In this document: piece after piece, positions 20,848 to 32,885 of the stretch | Layout of the letters: each line of letters opens with the position of its first letter | Numbering within the stretch: the stretch's first letter is position 1 | Assembly: GCF_963678975.1 (NCBI RefSeq) | Contig: NC_089273.1 | Span: 26,355,073-26,419,072, forward strand | DNA from: Dysidea avara | Taxonomy: Eukaryota; Porifera; Demospongiae; Dictyoceratida; Dysideidae | Length of the DNA: 64,000 nt | Direction of reading: 5' to 3' | Position numbers and translations under genes: made by a program | Notes under the pieces: generated by a model | Databases searched by the model: none | What the model saw: only the letters and a program-made list of their open reading frames with translations | What the model was told of the DNA's origin: nothing

Positions 20848-23237
20848 TTAGAGTGAAATTCACTACTAATAATTACAGTGTACAAACCAGGTGACTAAGC
20901 GAGTGAGACTGTGCAATGTGAACAGCAGCCACAAGTCGAACTGAACCGTGCTATCCTGCTAATGTAAATGCAGTGTTAACTGTCACCTCTCATTGTAGTA
21001 AACACACAAAGGTCCCAAATATGGCTAGAGCGAGGCCTTCATGATGACTTTATTTAGGAGGGGGAGATAAATAAAATTGTGCAGTAGGAAAGAGGAGTAG
21101 TAGATAAAATATTCCCAGAAATGAGTGCTCCATATGAACCCATCACCTGCATCATAGAAATGGACTTGTGTGCCTGGATGTGTACAGTGTACATTTGTGC
21201 ATGCATGTGTGGGCACTAGCATCTTAATGTTTCTCTATCCACCAGAGCAACATCACCTTGCAGCAATTTTCCACGCTAATAATTTTTGCTTATTTCACTA
21301 ATCTGCTCCAGACCTCCTTAGCATCCCAGCAATGTAAAATGTTTACATGCACTAGTGCACATGTTATGTTGACCTTTAAAAGTCTATAAGCACAGACACT
21401 GCATGACCTGTATACAATTTTCTGTTTTTATAAGCCATGTGTTGTAATTCTGTAGGTAAGAAATTGATGATTGATACACTCAAGGAGAACAGACAATATT
21501 AAGACTTTCATCTTCATGTTTTAATAGTATGATATTGCTCAAGTACTGATATTTCTTATGCTGTACTGTACGTTCCCTTCCTAACATGACGTGACTATAA
21601 TTATATAACCCAGTATAATAATTGTACTCATTACTAATTGACTAGCCTTTTGCTGTGTCTTGTGTAGTGGGATGTAGTATTAAACTCTCTGGAAAAGCTA
21701 GTAACCTATATAGTTCACGATCACTTACAGTCACGTTGTGACCTTTCTGCATATAAAATGCCTATAGCATTTCAAGTAGCCTCATAGATTGACGTTGCTG
21801 AGGTTTGTAAAAATTCACAGAAAATAATGTCAAGTTTGACATGCATTATTATGATTATGGAATATGACAGTCATGAATGCAGCATTGTTCCATATAATTA
21901 TAGCTTATCTTAAGTCCTATAAGTATAAGAGAAGGCCAGCTGTACATACAATATTCTAGCATACATTATCGTATGTGGTGAAATAGTGAGTTATGATGAT
22001 CTATGTACCGTACAAACCAGGACAATACAGTAGGATGTGATAGCCACCCAGAGATGGGACAATGGATACCAAGAGTTGGGAGTTATTGCTTACTTTCACT
22101 AATACTCATGACAGTGCCACTACATGCAATTCTGCTGTGTTTGCAATTGGTGAATTGAAATACAGATGCCAGTTTATAATAGTTACAACAGTTTGTGTAT
22201 TGTGTACACAGACTAGAGTTAGTACTGCATTTAAAATATCTGACATGTATAAAATATCCTGCACTGCTGTATTGTCACATGCACAGAACATGCATGGTAC
22301 TGTTTTGTACAAGTATCAATGCTTTCGAACATGTGTGCATTCAACTGCAAAAGAATATCCAATCCAGGACAGATTAATAAATCAAACAGATGCAGACCAA
22401 TTTGCATATTATGCAGGTTGCCAGTGAACATGTGATATAGGTATAACATGATAGTTGATAGATGTAGCAAGAAGGTTTTTAGCTGGTTGCGAGATGTGGA
22501 CCAACAAACATGCAGGTGTAACAAGAAGGCTGCTATTGGCTGGCTGCTAACAGCAGTTACTGGCTGCTAGCTGAATTCTGCACACAAGCTGGTTGTTATA
22601 GCTAGCTAGCTGCAAACATGCTGGTTACTAACTATAAACATGTTGCTGCTAGCTGATCATGAGCTCTGCACACATACTGGTTGTTAGCTAGGACTACAGC
22701 TACAAACATATAGTCAACAGCTGACTACGTATACAGCAAACCGACAGTCGACAGAAGTTAGCTATAGCTTAAGGTTATGGGAATGGATAGGTTATGGAAT
22801 GGATAAAACTACCAGTGAAGACTTAAGCCACTACACAAGTTATTTAACTGAAGAAAAGGTCTAAGAACACTTCATTCAACTATCAGAAATCTCTTTTAGA
22901 TGGTGGGAATGGATTTATTTGTCAACAAAGTGATCACGATTTGTCACAGAACTCAATACATTAAGTACTAAAAAAATTAGTTTGTAATATATCATATGGG
23001 AATGCTTCAAGATATCAAACTAAAATTTTAACACAAGATAACTAGTGCTTCATTTTTAGCTAAAAAGAGAAAAATGAATAATGTAGCAGAAAAGGATGGT
23101 TTTCGGTCACACATTACTGATCATCCATCATGTCCAGCTCAACAAGTCAGTGGTGGATATGTTGGAGCCAGCAATTCCAGGTAGCCCATTATTTTAAAAA
23201 GTATAATCCTGCGACAGTGGCGTATTCCTATATAATA
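20848..23237. other. Non-coding stretch with GCTAGCTAGC-rich segment
   Basis: No supported gene. From about 22470 to 22760 the words TGGTTGTTAGCTAG, CTGCACACA and ACAAACATG recur irregularly, as in a decayed tandem repeat. A 121-codon open frame at 22062-22427 has no motif and I do not call it. Confidence 0.4.
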
Positions 23238-23606
23238 TGACATTGGTAGCATTGGTGCACTCCTATGACTTTAATAATGGAACACTCCTATGACACATCT
23301 GTGACTTGCTACACTCCTATGACATTGCAATTGGTGCATACACATGACATTGGTGCACATCTGTGACTTTTCTACACTTCTGTGGCTCCTGTGACATATT
23401 AGTAGTCTCCTGTGGCATTGGTGCACTCCTGTGACATTGATAAACACCTACCACCTATGTATTACCATTGTCACAGGAGTGTACCAATGTCACATGTATG
23501 CACCAATTGCAATGTACATGTCATAGGAGTGTAGCAATGTCACAGATGTGCACCAATGTCATAGGAGTGTTCCAATATTTAAAGTCATAGGATGCACCAA
23601 TGTCAC
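23238..23606. repeat. Foldback built from CACTCCTATGACATTG-type units
   Basis: The left half repeats GGTGCACTCCTRTGACATTG-like words, and the right half repeats their complement (CAATGTCATAGGAGTG). The arms meet near 23440. The result is a 370-bp imperfect hairpin whose arms are themselves tandemly repeated at about 16 to 35 bp. Confidence 0.75.
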
Positions 23607-24580
23607 ACTATACTGTAGTTCGAGGTATAGTTACCATAGTGGGTCACATATAGTCCAACGCAGTTCACACCCACACACTATCACATGTGCTCACCGATAT
23701 GGCTACCATATAGTTGTTATAATCATGTCATATAGACCGGAATCGTATGTGCAAAAGGAGTCTTAAAGATTTAAGCTAAAGTGGAATAGTTAGTCATGTT
23801 ACCAAACTTTCATAGGCTACTAGCTAGCTATTCTGTGATTTTCTATTCAAGCCTCATCAGAAAATCCCATAAGTAGTTAGATGTCAAGTACATTATGATA
23901 GTGCAGACAGGAACCAGGGAGTGGTGATCTAGTGCGTAACTAGCAAAGTACTATACTGTATCCCAGGGAATACTCCTGTGTCACAGAGACCCGTGTTTAT
24001 TCTAGGGCTGTTAGGGAGAACTTCCCCCCTAAAATCTCAGACTCACCCCCTAAAATTGTGAGTGACTATACTACACTAGACTTGGGTTAAGCCTGTTTTA
24101 AAATGATGCAATAAACTTATCAAAATGATCTCAGATTCAATCTCAGAGCGGTAATATGTAAAATTTTCCCAGGTTAAACATTGCAAACACAAACCTTAAC
24201 TGAGGTGTTCTCAGATTCGGTATCAGATCAATTAACTTTTAAATAGCTAACTAACCAGTTTCAGTGGTGACTATTTCGACTGTTGTATAGTGGTGAACTT
24301 AGACAAGTATATAACAGACTTTCACCTGGTCACCCCAAAATTCCTGATCCCCCCAAAGGAAAAATCCTAGAATGAACTGACCCTGCAGAGACCTCACATA
24401 AAAAGTAGCAGCGCTGCACGTCGCGTATAATCATGTAGTATGTCAACCATTTCGTCGAAAATGTCAACTATATAGCAATTAAATCGAATTTGTTACTGTG
24501 AAGTACAGAAGGTGCAGTGGTTACGTGCCGCGGTTACGGTACTTCAGTACACGGGTCGGGGTTTGGTTGACAGCCTGTTG
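23607..24580. other. Non-coding stretch
   Basis: No gene seen. The phrase CTCAGATTC(A/G)(A/G)TCTCAGA occurs twice at about 24130-24230. Confidence 0.35.
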
Positions 24581-24581
24581 C

Positions 24582-24850
24582 TTTTTTTTTCGCCACCTGA
24601 ATCTTTTCTGTGCACCTTTTGTGTTAGCATATAAATAGCTGTAAAATTCTCTCACAGTTGGTGACTGTCACTACTGAGTGCACAGTGGCTGAGGGGACCG
24701 CATGACGAGAGTCTGTGGAAGGTGCTGGCAGGGTTCGAACCCAGGCTAGGAACGGGCCAGTTTCCTCCCTTACCCTAACAGCATTACGCACGTGGTGTGG
24801 CCTACTACTATAACGCCGACTGCTTGCGGTATGCGAGGGAGTAAGGTGTG
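24582..24850 (-). repeat. Possible tRNA-derived SINE
   Basis: On the minus strand a GGTTCGAACCC word (24731-24742) matches a Pol III B box or tRNA T-arm. A nine-base A tract on that strand (T run at 24582-24590) would be the 3' tail. An A-box-like segment (CGCAAGCAGTCGGCG, about 24820-24835) lies upstream, farther from the B box than in a tRNA. No cloverleaf could be formed. Confidence 0.3.
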
Positions 24851-24899
24851 TGCTTATGAAGTCACCTTTTGACATATTTTTGCAGACTTTTTTTTTAGT

Positions 24900-24993
24900 T
24901 ACACTGTAAAATAAATTCAGAAATAACAAAATTACAAGAGTCAAAAATGGTATGACTCCTGTGGCAATTTTGTATGACATTCAATTTACAGTG
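24900..24993. mobile_element. Small MITE with ACACTGTAAA ends
   Basis: The ends ACACTGTAAAATAAATTCAG and CATTCAATTTACAGTG are inverted. The interior carries GGTATGACTCCTG. The same ends and the interior word (as its complement CAGGAGTCATACC) occur in the hairpin at 40897-41057, so both belong to one family. Confidence 0.5.
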
Positions 24994-27470
24994 CGTTAAT
25001 CTCTTTTTATTGTCATGCAGTCTCATATATAGCAGGTAGCTACCTACTTTTTAAGGCTAACAGCTTTTTGGTAAGAAACTGGGGGAATACTGGCTACACA
25101 CTGCACTTACATGGCAAGGTGACTGATTAGTATGAGCTAGCATGATATGTGCATGTTTTGTTACTTGACAATAAGAAGGTAACTACAGTCAACAGATCAA
25201 GGTAACTATAATGTACAGTAGAGAGGGTAACTATATTCAACTACAGTAGAGGGTATACTAAATAACCGCTACGTATACAGTCAACAGCTGACTATACAGT
25301 CAACTATAATTAAGGTTACTGTATAGAGGGTGTATAGAGGTAGAGGGTAACTGCAATCTAGAGGATGACTACAGTACCAGGTATACACTGTACAGTAGAG
25401 GCAGTGATTACATGTATTATACCGTACATGTGTAATTAGTCAAGTTGAGTCAGCGGAGGTAATTACAACACAATCAACTACACTGAGCCTAGCTATGCAC
25501 TGATGATGTAACACTTGGCAACTATAATTATGGTAACTGGCTACAGTCAATTCAACAAAGGTAACTAGACATCAACTGCGATAGTGCTAATTGCAACAGC
25601 ATACTGGCAACTAGAGTCAACAGAGGTAATCAACTATATACAAAATAATGGCCTGGTATAGCAACAGCAGTTTTTGCAGGTAGGTAGAGCTAAATAAATA
25701 CCAAACTATATACGTAGCAATTGCTTACTGTGCGACCCACTTTTAGTTGCCCATACAACCAGTTTTAAAGTTTGCATATTCGGATTTTTTTTATTATTAT
25801 TATTACAGCAATAATTATAATTATTATTCAAATTTAAAAAAATTGACATTGTAATATTTTTGTAAATAATCCAAGTTTCTTTATCTTGTATCATCACTCC
25901 ATTCACCCATGATACATCTGAGAGGATAAAAGATACTGGTAATCACCTCTAACAAGTAATACCACTTGCATTGTAATCATGCTCCCACATTCTTTGACAC
26001 AAGTAGTGCTTGCACTCTGCACGGATACACTGACTATTCCATCCAATTGCTGAAGATGAAGAAACAATAACACACAAACTATTTTTACAAAAAGTAATAC
26101 TCACATTTGTAAGGTCATCGGTGTTCCACTGTCCAAATAGTCTGTGACACGTCCATTTCTAAACATCAGCACAAAAATTTTTCACTTTCACCAACAAGTA
26201 ATGCCATACAGTGCTATGGTTTTTCAGTACATAAATAACCTCAAAAGAATGAAAGCTGGAGCTAATAATCTCACCTCAGTTGCACCTAAGTGATACGTTT
26301 GACATTGTATCCACTGAAGAATCATACACACAATTTAGACCTGACACAGAATGTTAAGTTAGTTGTTAGAAGTTTTATCCATTACAACATGTGTGGACAG
26401 GTGACAATAAGAAACTTGCGTACACAGAAAGCACTTACTGTATGTGGGATGCATTAAAACCCGGATAGTGAAACAACAGAAGAGCAATATTTGAGTTGAT
26501 CTTCAAATATCTGTGAAACCCAACATAATGGTGCAAGCCTAAATATTCAGTATAAACCATGGGTAAAATATTTGTGCAATTGAAAATAATCATAATTTTT
26601 TAAAATACTTTGTTCTTTGTGAAGAAAGGGTCCAATGATGGAGATATTATCTTATTTGCCTACTCAAAAGGAGTTCAAAAATCTTTTGTTTTGTCACAGT
26701 AGATCAAAGGATACATGAGATATGAGCAATTGCTTACGTCACATTGAAGTGATCATACATGATTGATCTTTCTTCACCGATTTTGTCTCTGTATGTAGTG
26801 AAGAAAGGTGATAGAAGGGTAAACGTCTAAAGTAATGGACTCCCCTATTCATGGCGAAGACAATGGTGTAAGTTGTAACTCTGTACTGCATTGTGTTTGT
26901 AAGTTACAGCCGTTCTTGTAAGTGCCTGTAATTTATTTTTTTCAATACTTGCTGTACAAATCAATCCTTCTGTTGTTGTTACTTTATAGGGTTGTAACTA
27001 TAAAAGTTGTTTGCATACAAGGCTAAACCTTTGCTAGAGCATACACTTGGCTAAGTAGATTATAAATATTCAATTATAAAGAATTTGAAAAATGTGCCAT
27101 TATATCAGATCCAGTGACTGAATTTTGGAAAATCACCAATTTGGGCGTACGTGAAATAATTAGAATTTTCATGTTTAGTGGGTTGCAAATAAGAGTAGAG
27201 CACAGAGAATTTTCTTATAATTAAGGGTATTAATAATGACTTAAAACCATTATCAAGTAGATGTGCACTATAAAATTTGTTATTTGATCATTAAAATAGT
27301 TTAGTTGTCAAATGCTCCCATATCGGCGATTCTCCAAACTTCAGTCACATACAATGTACATAAACTATTCACAACTAAGCTAAACTTTATATCCCCTTTA
27401 CTACAATATACTATCGAGGTTTTCGTTACACTTCCTTATATGAATTAACTGACAGAATTTATTATTGGTA
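24994..27470. other. Non-coding stretch with decayed repeats
   Basis: From about 25180 to 25640 the phrase GGTAACTAYAGTCAACA recurs irregularly. A single diverged relative of the 165-bp satellite lies at about 25930-25985. A (TTA)n and AAT-rich tract lies at 25790-25830. No gene seen. Confidence 0.4.
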
Positions 27471-28302
27471 GCGTAAGTGACCTATTATCGAACGATACCC
27501 ATTATCGAACATAAAAATCACATAACGTATTCGGAAGTTTACAATTTTATTCCGCATACTCGTAAGGTGTTTATATGGAGAATTCCAATAGTGTAGCCTA
27601 TTCTTAATGGGCTTTCCATCCTTTAGAGTTTATGTGTGGACATCACAGCAGTCTTGATACTCATCACCACTGATGAAGAAATGAAGAAAAAGAACACAGG
27701 AATTGCCGTGAAAGAAGTACAACTCGAGCGTGACTTTGGCGGAATTCGGCTGACTCTCCCCCCGCGCGTTTGTCATTTACCTGAGTAAAAGATGTAGCCA
27801 TGAAGACTGTACAGAAGGGGTTGTTGTAAACAAGGATAATAAGACTGTGTTGTTGGTCGTAACGTGCTGATTTTTCACTGTACGCATTTTACACTAAATG
27901 ATTCACTGTTGTAGCTAACTCACAAGTGCATGCTTGTATCAAAACTATACTTCAGTTACAGTATCATGGTACTTCAGATAACACGTTGATATAATAATTA
28001 AGAGTGTGTAGGGTGCACTGAAGTCACTACAGTAGAAAAGTTGCAAAACATTCGATAATAATTGATTAACGCATTTTAAAGGGCGTTCGATAATAGGTAT
28101 CGGTGTTCGATAATTCATATTTTACGGAATGCAGAAATCCTCTCATAACACGGACACTAATCGCATACCATTACTCAAACTTACGTGAGGTATTCTGCAA
28201 GAAAGGCACTACCTCCTGGTGAAAAGTCGAGGTTGATACTATTTTCCTGGAGATATTTATGAAGTAAAGTATACACTTTGTTCGATAATCGGTCACTTAC
28301 GC
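27471..28302. mobile_element. 832-bp TIR element with TA duplication
   Basis: TA at 27469-27470 and 28303-28304 flanks ends GCGTAAGTGACC and its complement GGTCACTTACGC. The word TTCGATAAT or its complement occurs at least six times near the two ends (for example ATTATCGAACG at the left and GTTCGATAATAGG at the right). A TA target is typical of Tc1/mariner-type elements. No transposase is encoded, so it is non-autonomous. Confidence 0.7.
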
Positions 28303-30513
28303 TAGTAGTGTAGAGCCAGCTAAGGAATGAAGGTCTGTGAGCAATCATGTGAGTAGTCCATGCAAGTTTGCATACATGTAGAGAACTGTTCTAGGTTTAG
28401 AACTACACTTGTTTAGCTAGGCAACACACCATGTTATACTATGATAATAAACACCCAGCATCTTATCACCCTAGTGTGGTTTCTAAAAAGGTCCTGTTTG
28501 CTATAGGTCAGGAACAAAATGCTAGTAAATAAAGCTTAGCTTTTATAAGGAAATACAGCACATTATCTCAGTGTGGATAGCTAGGAAATGGCAAGTCCTT
28601 GAGGGCAGTCACCCAAGTGTAAAAAAATGGTACAAGCAGAAAGAAATTTGCATAATGCTATAAAAGGTACAACAAACACTAGCGTAGGTAAAGTTTATAG
28701 TGTCTCCCTCTGCATGCAAGTAGCTACTACCTCAAAAGGTACTACAGTATATAGTACTTATACTGTAAAATCATCGGTGTACTGTCATTCACAGACATGC
28801 CCATTTCCTGATAAGTAAACGAAAATATTTTACTTTTGTAACAAGTAAGTAAAGCATTTACATCTGTACTGTCACAATAAGTGAAACTCACATTGCAAAA
28901 TCACAGGTGCAGTGTCACCCATGGTATGCTTGTCAGCATTTTTGAAGAGGTACATAAACAAACACCAGTAAACGAAGTACATATGTAATTGAAGGGGCCA
29001 GTGGGAAAAGGGAGTAACACACATTTGAGTTTGGGACCAGTGGGAAAATGGAGTAACACACAGTTGCTCACACTGTACAATATATATAATATTATTATTA
29101 AAGCATTGCTGTGGAAAATAAAGCAGGTGGCACTCGGCTGAGATGGATATAGAATATAGCATGAGCTGAAGCCTAGTGCTATATCACCACTGAAGACAAG
29201 TGAGAGTGAGGTAACGCTTTAAATGATTTATTGGCGTAACTTGCAGCCATATACACTAAGACTCGTGATTAACACATGCTGCACAAATTATTAGTAGCCT
29301 GTATACATACAACTAATTAAACAAATGTAGTTCAACTTCACCGTAATATTTTGGCATTGTAGATGGTCATCATTTGTTATTGGCAGGTTTTGGCTGCAAG
29401 TAACAATTGAATGCTCGTGGTGATGGTGAAGAATTTTACTGATATTTCCAGGACTTGTCCGCTAGTACATACCATATTAAAATAATCACCTGCTAGCTGA
29501 TCTGAGCTATGCAGATTGGTAGAGCAGATACATGCTAAGGCATGGTGAATCACTCAGAACATTTACAATGATACCTAGCTAAGGGGTGGCCACTCCAGAC
29601 TAAATATTTTGTGCACCGGTTTATGAGATAAGTGTACGTTGGATGGGGCTAGGGAAGGGGAAGATCTTGTTGGCTTGCCTTATTTATCTACAATGTTGTA
29701 ATTAAGTTTCATTCTTTTGGGGGTCTGCATGGATATAGCAACAGATGTAACTCTGTTTCAAGCATATAACAGACATGCCAGCTTTTACGCATTAGGCGGG
29801 AGTCTCACTCTTTGGCTAGTAATCTCACACTCTCACGCCTAACCCTCTGTTTCTCACTCTTTCAGCTTAGCTATCACACCTGCGGATCACGTCACGATGG
29901 GGTTGGCTTTTTTCAACCCCTCTAGATATCTGTCCTGCTTCACTTTAGTATATTTAGTTCAAAGATTTTTGTTTAGGCTCCTTGGCTATAGGTAAACACC
30001 TCGTACAGACTCTGCCTTCTGTGTACACCCTCTAGTGCGTAACTGGTAAAGAGGATAATAAGAATAATATAATAACCTGATCTGCTTAATAATTAGCCCT
30101 GTGCTTAATGTACTTTTTTTGGTCTTCAATACCAACATGTTGCTGTCAGACCTTCAGTGCTGGTCACTGTAAAGCGCTAATAACAATAACAATGACAACC
30201 AAAAATACTCGAGCTGCACTCGAGTCTAGTCCACATTGCTGGTAGTATTTGAGGTTTCACTCCTAAAATTGTTGAGAGGTTAGCATCTCTGCATACAAAG
30301 GAGGCGAAGCAAGACTGAGTGCAGCAATCATGCGGACAGAACCTAAAATATTAATTATACTTACGTACGTACTCTGATCCCACTACTACTGTCCACAGCG
30401 GGTGCATGTCCATCAGACAAAGCCTCGGTGGAAACACCACCTGTACAGGTCTGCCACGTGTTGTTCACTTGTTGGTAAGGTACGTGGTCGTAGTACTTCA
30501 ATCGGTGGCGATA
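28303..30513. other. Non-coding stretch with one short duplication
   Basis: At 28994-29066 a segment with CCAGTGGGAAAA, then GGAGTAACACACA, is present twice with a period of about 39 bp. Nothing else is supported in these 2.2 kb. Confidence 0.4.
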
Positions 30514-30770
30514 TAGCGTAGGGGAATTGGTAAAACCGGGAGGGGAGCGGGAGCGGGAGATTGCTTGGTAAAATCAGGAACCGGGAATCGGGAGATCACG
30601 TGCGACTTCTCCTAAATCTCTCACTTGTAATCACGTGCAACCTAAATATCTCACTTGTAATCACGTGCAAACTAAATCTCTCACTTGCTACGAACGGCAG
30701 GCGTGATTTTGCAAGTATAGCGTTGCAAGTATAGAGTTGCACGTAGCTATAGTGCGGCCGCGCATGCACA

Positions 30771-30979
30771 ATGGAGGAAGATGTGCAATGTGTTCCTGCA
30801 GTAGAAGACGCTGTCAATAACTTGACATCTGCGGAGGCGCATAATTACTTCTCGATAGCTATCAGTGGAAAGCTACAGATTAGTGTAGATCCTCCTGTTC
30901 AGCCAAAAGGCGGCAGCTTGTATATCTACAACCTCGGGCCTGATTCGGACAAATGGGAACAAGAGAAGAAAAAGCTAAG
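30771..30979 (+). CDS. Exon 1 of the C19-like protein gene
   Basis: The ATG at 30771 opens a 69-codon exon ending CTAAG|GTTAGG. The product starts MEEDVQCVPAVEDAV and is acidic, without a recognisable domain. The start lies about 250 bp inside the left terminus of the element. The intron (30980-31114, 135 bp) ends in TTATTATAG and the phases agree. Confidence 0.6.
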
Positions 30980-31114
30980 GTTAGGTCTAGATATTAAAGA
31001 GTATAGTTATAATATAGCTAGCTAGCTTGTCTCAGTTTAACAAAACAAGTTTACATAACTATATTTCTAGAGTCATACAGTAATTAAATAAATTGTACAT
31101 TGCAATTATTATAG

Positions 31115-31971
31115 GTGCGATCAATACAGATGGGTACATGTAGGATCTTACAGTGTCAAACATGGAGGATGTGAATTCAAGAAAAAAAGTAGTACCATTG
31201 ATCTTGATTCTGTGGATAAAAAGGGTGATAACCGATTCAGAAGATTTGAGTTCTGGGGTATCGGGCAACATTTTATGCTACACTACGTTGGGGATGACAC
31301 CTTATATCAAGGATTTAGCACAAAGAACTCTCTCAAAGCAGCAATTGTATTGATGAATAAAGGAAAGCTGGATGAAGGAAAAACACTATTTTTGCATTTG
31401 CTTCAATCAAGATTAAATATTACAATTTCTCAGGAGAATAATTTGAAATATGATTGTTTTGGTGGTGAGAATAATAGGTGTCTTTGCTTGTTCACACATA
31501 TCTGGAAACTGGTAATTAAACTTAAATGTACCTCTGAGCATTGCCCTAATCATAACACGGAGGTAACAAAATACCCTTCTACGTTTTCCTTCAGCTCTGG
31601 ATTAGATAACTTTAATGAAATTTTTCCTATAGCTGGAGATATGGTTGGTTACTGTGGTGCAGAATTTCATTGCCAACCACCAAATGAATCTCTCCATGCA
31701 GTTACTGACCGATTATTAAATTTAACTAGCAGAAACAGAGAAACATTTTATGAGTGCCGTGGTGTACCACAGGTAATGGTATCGTCATTTCTTAATCAAG
31801 TGCCTTGGATGATCCCGATTGATATCCAGTCATTGACTGGTGGATCAATATTGACAATTCCAAAAGTTTTAACTATATATGGTCATGGATATCAACTAGC
31901 TGGCTGCACTGTTTGTAGTGACAATCATTTTACTGCAGTTTGCTTCTGGTATGGTCATACATTATATTATG
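31115..31971 (+). CDS. Exon 2: deubiquitinase (peptidase C19)-like protein, 3' end split by a MITE
   Basis: The frame is open from the acceptor at 31114 to the insertion at 31971. It contains CDQYRWVHVGSYSV, a Cys-rich middle (CLCLFTHIWK, CTSEHCPNH, GYCGAEFHC) and a C-terminal half with WMIPIDIQSL, IPKVLTIYG and NHFTAVCFWYG. The last resembles the His box of ubiquitin-specific proteases. After the MITE, 32228-32319 continues with YDGMRSHR and ends FRQL before TGA at 32317-32319, which completes the typical ending. A classic catalytic Cys box is not evident, so activity is uncertain. As written the MITE adds GPAIIGHVGT and a premature stop at 32007. Confidence 0.5.
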
Positions 31972-32222
31972 TGACTGGGCCTGCGATAATAGGGCATGTG
32001 GGCACATGATTGTTGCCTACTTTTTCACACTTTCATCACTCATAACTTTCTGTACCATTAAGCTATGGCTTTGAAATTTTTAGCACTTAGTAAGCATTTA
32101 ATTGGCATCATGATGCAAGTTACAGAATGGAAATATACTTTTCCACTACTGAGATATGACCTGTAGAGTGATAGGGTGTAGTTTGTGCCCACATGCCCTG
32201 TTTTCACAGGCCCGGTCACATG
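31972..32222. mobile_element. 251-bp MITE inserted in the C19-like gene
   Basis: TTATG at 31967-31971 and 32223-32227 flanks an insert whose ends share (T)GAC(T/C)GGGCCTGYGA and then AGGGCATGTGGGCACA in inverted orientation (about 36 bp). Removing the insert and one TTATG restores the reading frame into YDGM. The right end has four extra bases, so the border is uncertain by a few bases. Confidence 0.65.
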
Positions 32223-32227
32223 TTATG

Positions 32228-32319
32228 ATGGCATGAGAAGCCACAGGATTCAACCTTTTAAACTTAATGATTTCCAGAACAAAACTGGGTCATATGCATA
32301 TTACTTTAGGCAGCTTTGA
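32228..32319 (+). pseudogene. Detached C-terminus of the C19-like protein
   Basis: This segment reads in frame with exon 2 once the MITE is ignored. It gives GMRSHRIQPFKL and ends FRQL before TGA at 32317-32319. It is separated from the rest of the gene by the 251-bp MITE. Confidence 0.5.
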
Positions 32320-32885
32320 TTTTACATACTGTATGTTGTAGCTAATTAACACTTTATGATTTATTAATGTGTTTTGTATACTCAGAGAATAATTATGCTT
32401 GGTGTACTGTACTTCAGTCTATCTATTGAAAGTCTGCTGGCTATGATGGGAAGTCTAATCACGTTTAGTTGAATGGATTTTAGATTGGTAGGGTGCATGA
32501 ACTTTAGTATAGACTGGGGCAGAACCATGTAGCTAGGACTGGAGGCCTGTTGCTCATCATTCATTATTGTAAGACAATCCAATATGCCAAATAACTGCTG
32601 CATGTATTCACTGAAATTACCTTTCAGAAATTTTATGTCAACTAAAATAGCCACTTTGTGAATTACTGTGCTAAAAACCCACACAATACAATTTTATGCA
32701 TTCACTGAGTGTGAACTATAAAGCTCTAATGAAAGCCTTTAATATACGGCTATCATGCAAACTTTATCTAGCTATAGCTATTTTTCCCCTCAAGCTCATA
32801 ATTTACTAGTTTATATTAGTTTCTTCGTCACAGCACTGCAGGCGCTCTAGCTACGTATGTGTGTTACTTGTGACAGCAAAGATTG
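32320..32885. other. 3' part of the 2.4-kb element
   Basis: No gene is seen between the end of the C19-like frame and the right terminal repeat at about 32886-32966. Probably 3' untranslated sequence. Confidence 0.4.

Noticed and set aside
22062-22427. 121-codon frame
   Set aside because: No motif, average composition, and stops frequent in surrounding sequence. It is expected by chance in 64 kb.
24730-24742. tRNA gene
   Set aside because: Only a B-box-like word is present. No acceptor stem or cloverleaf could be paired, so I kept it only as a possible SINE.
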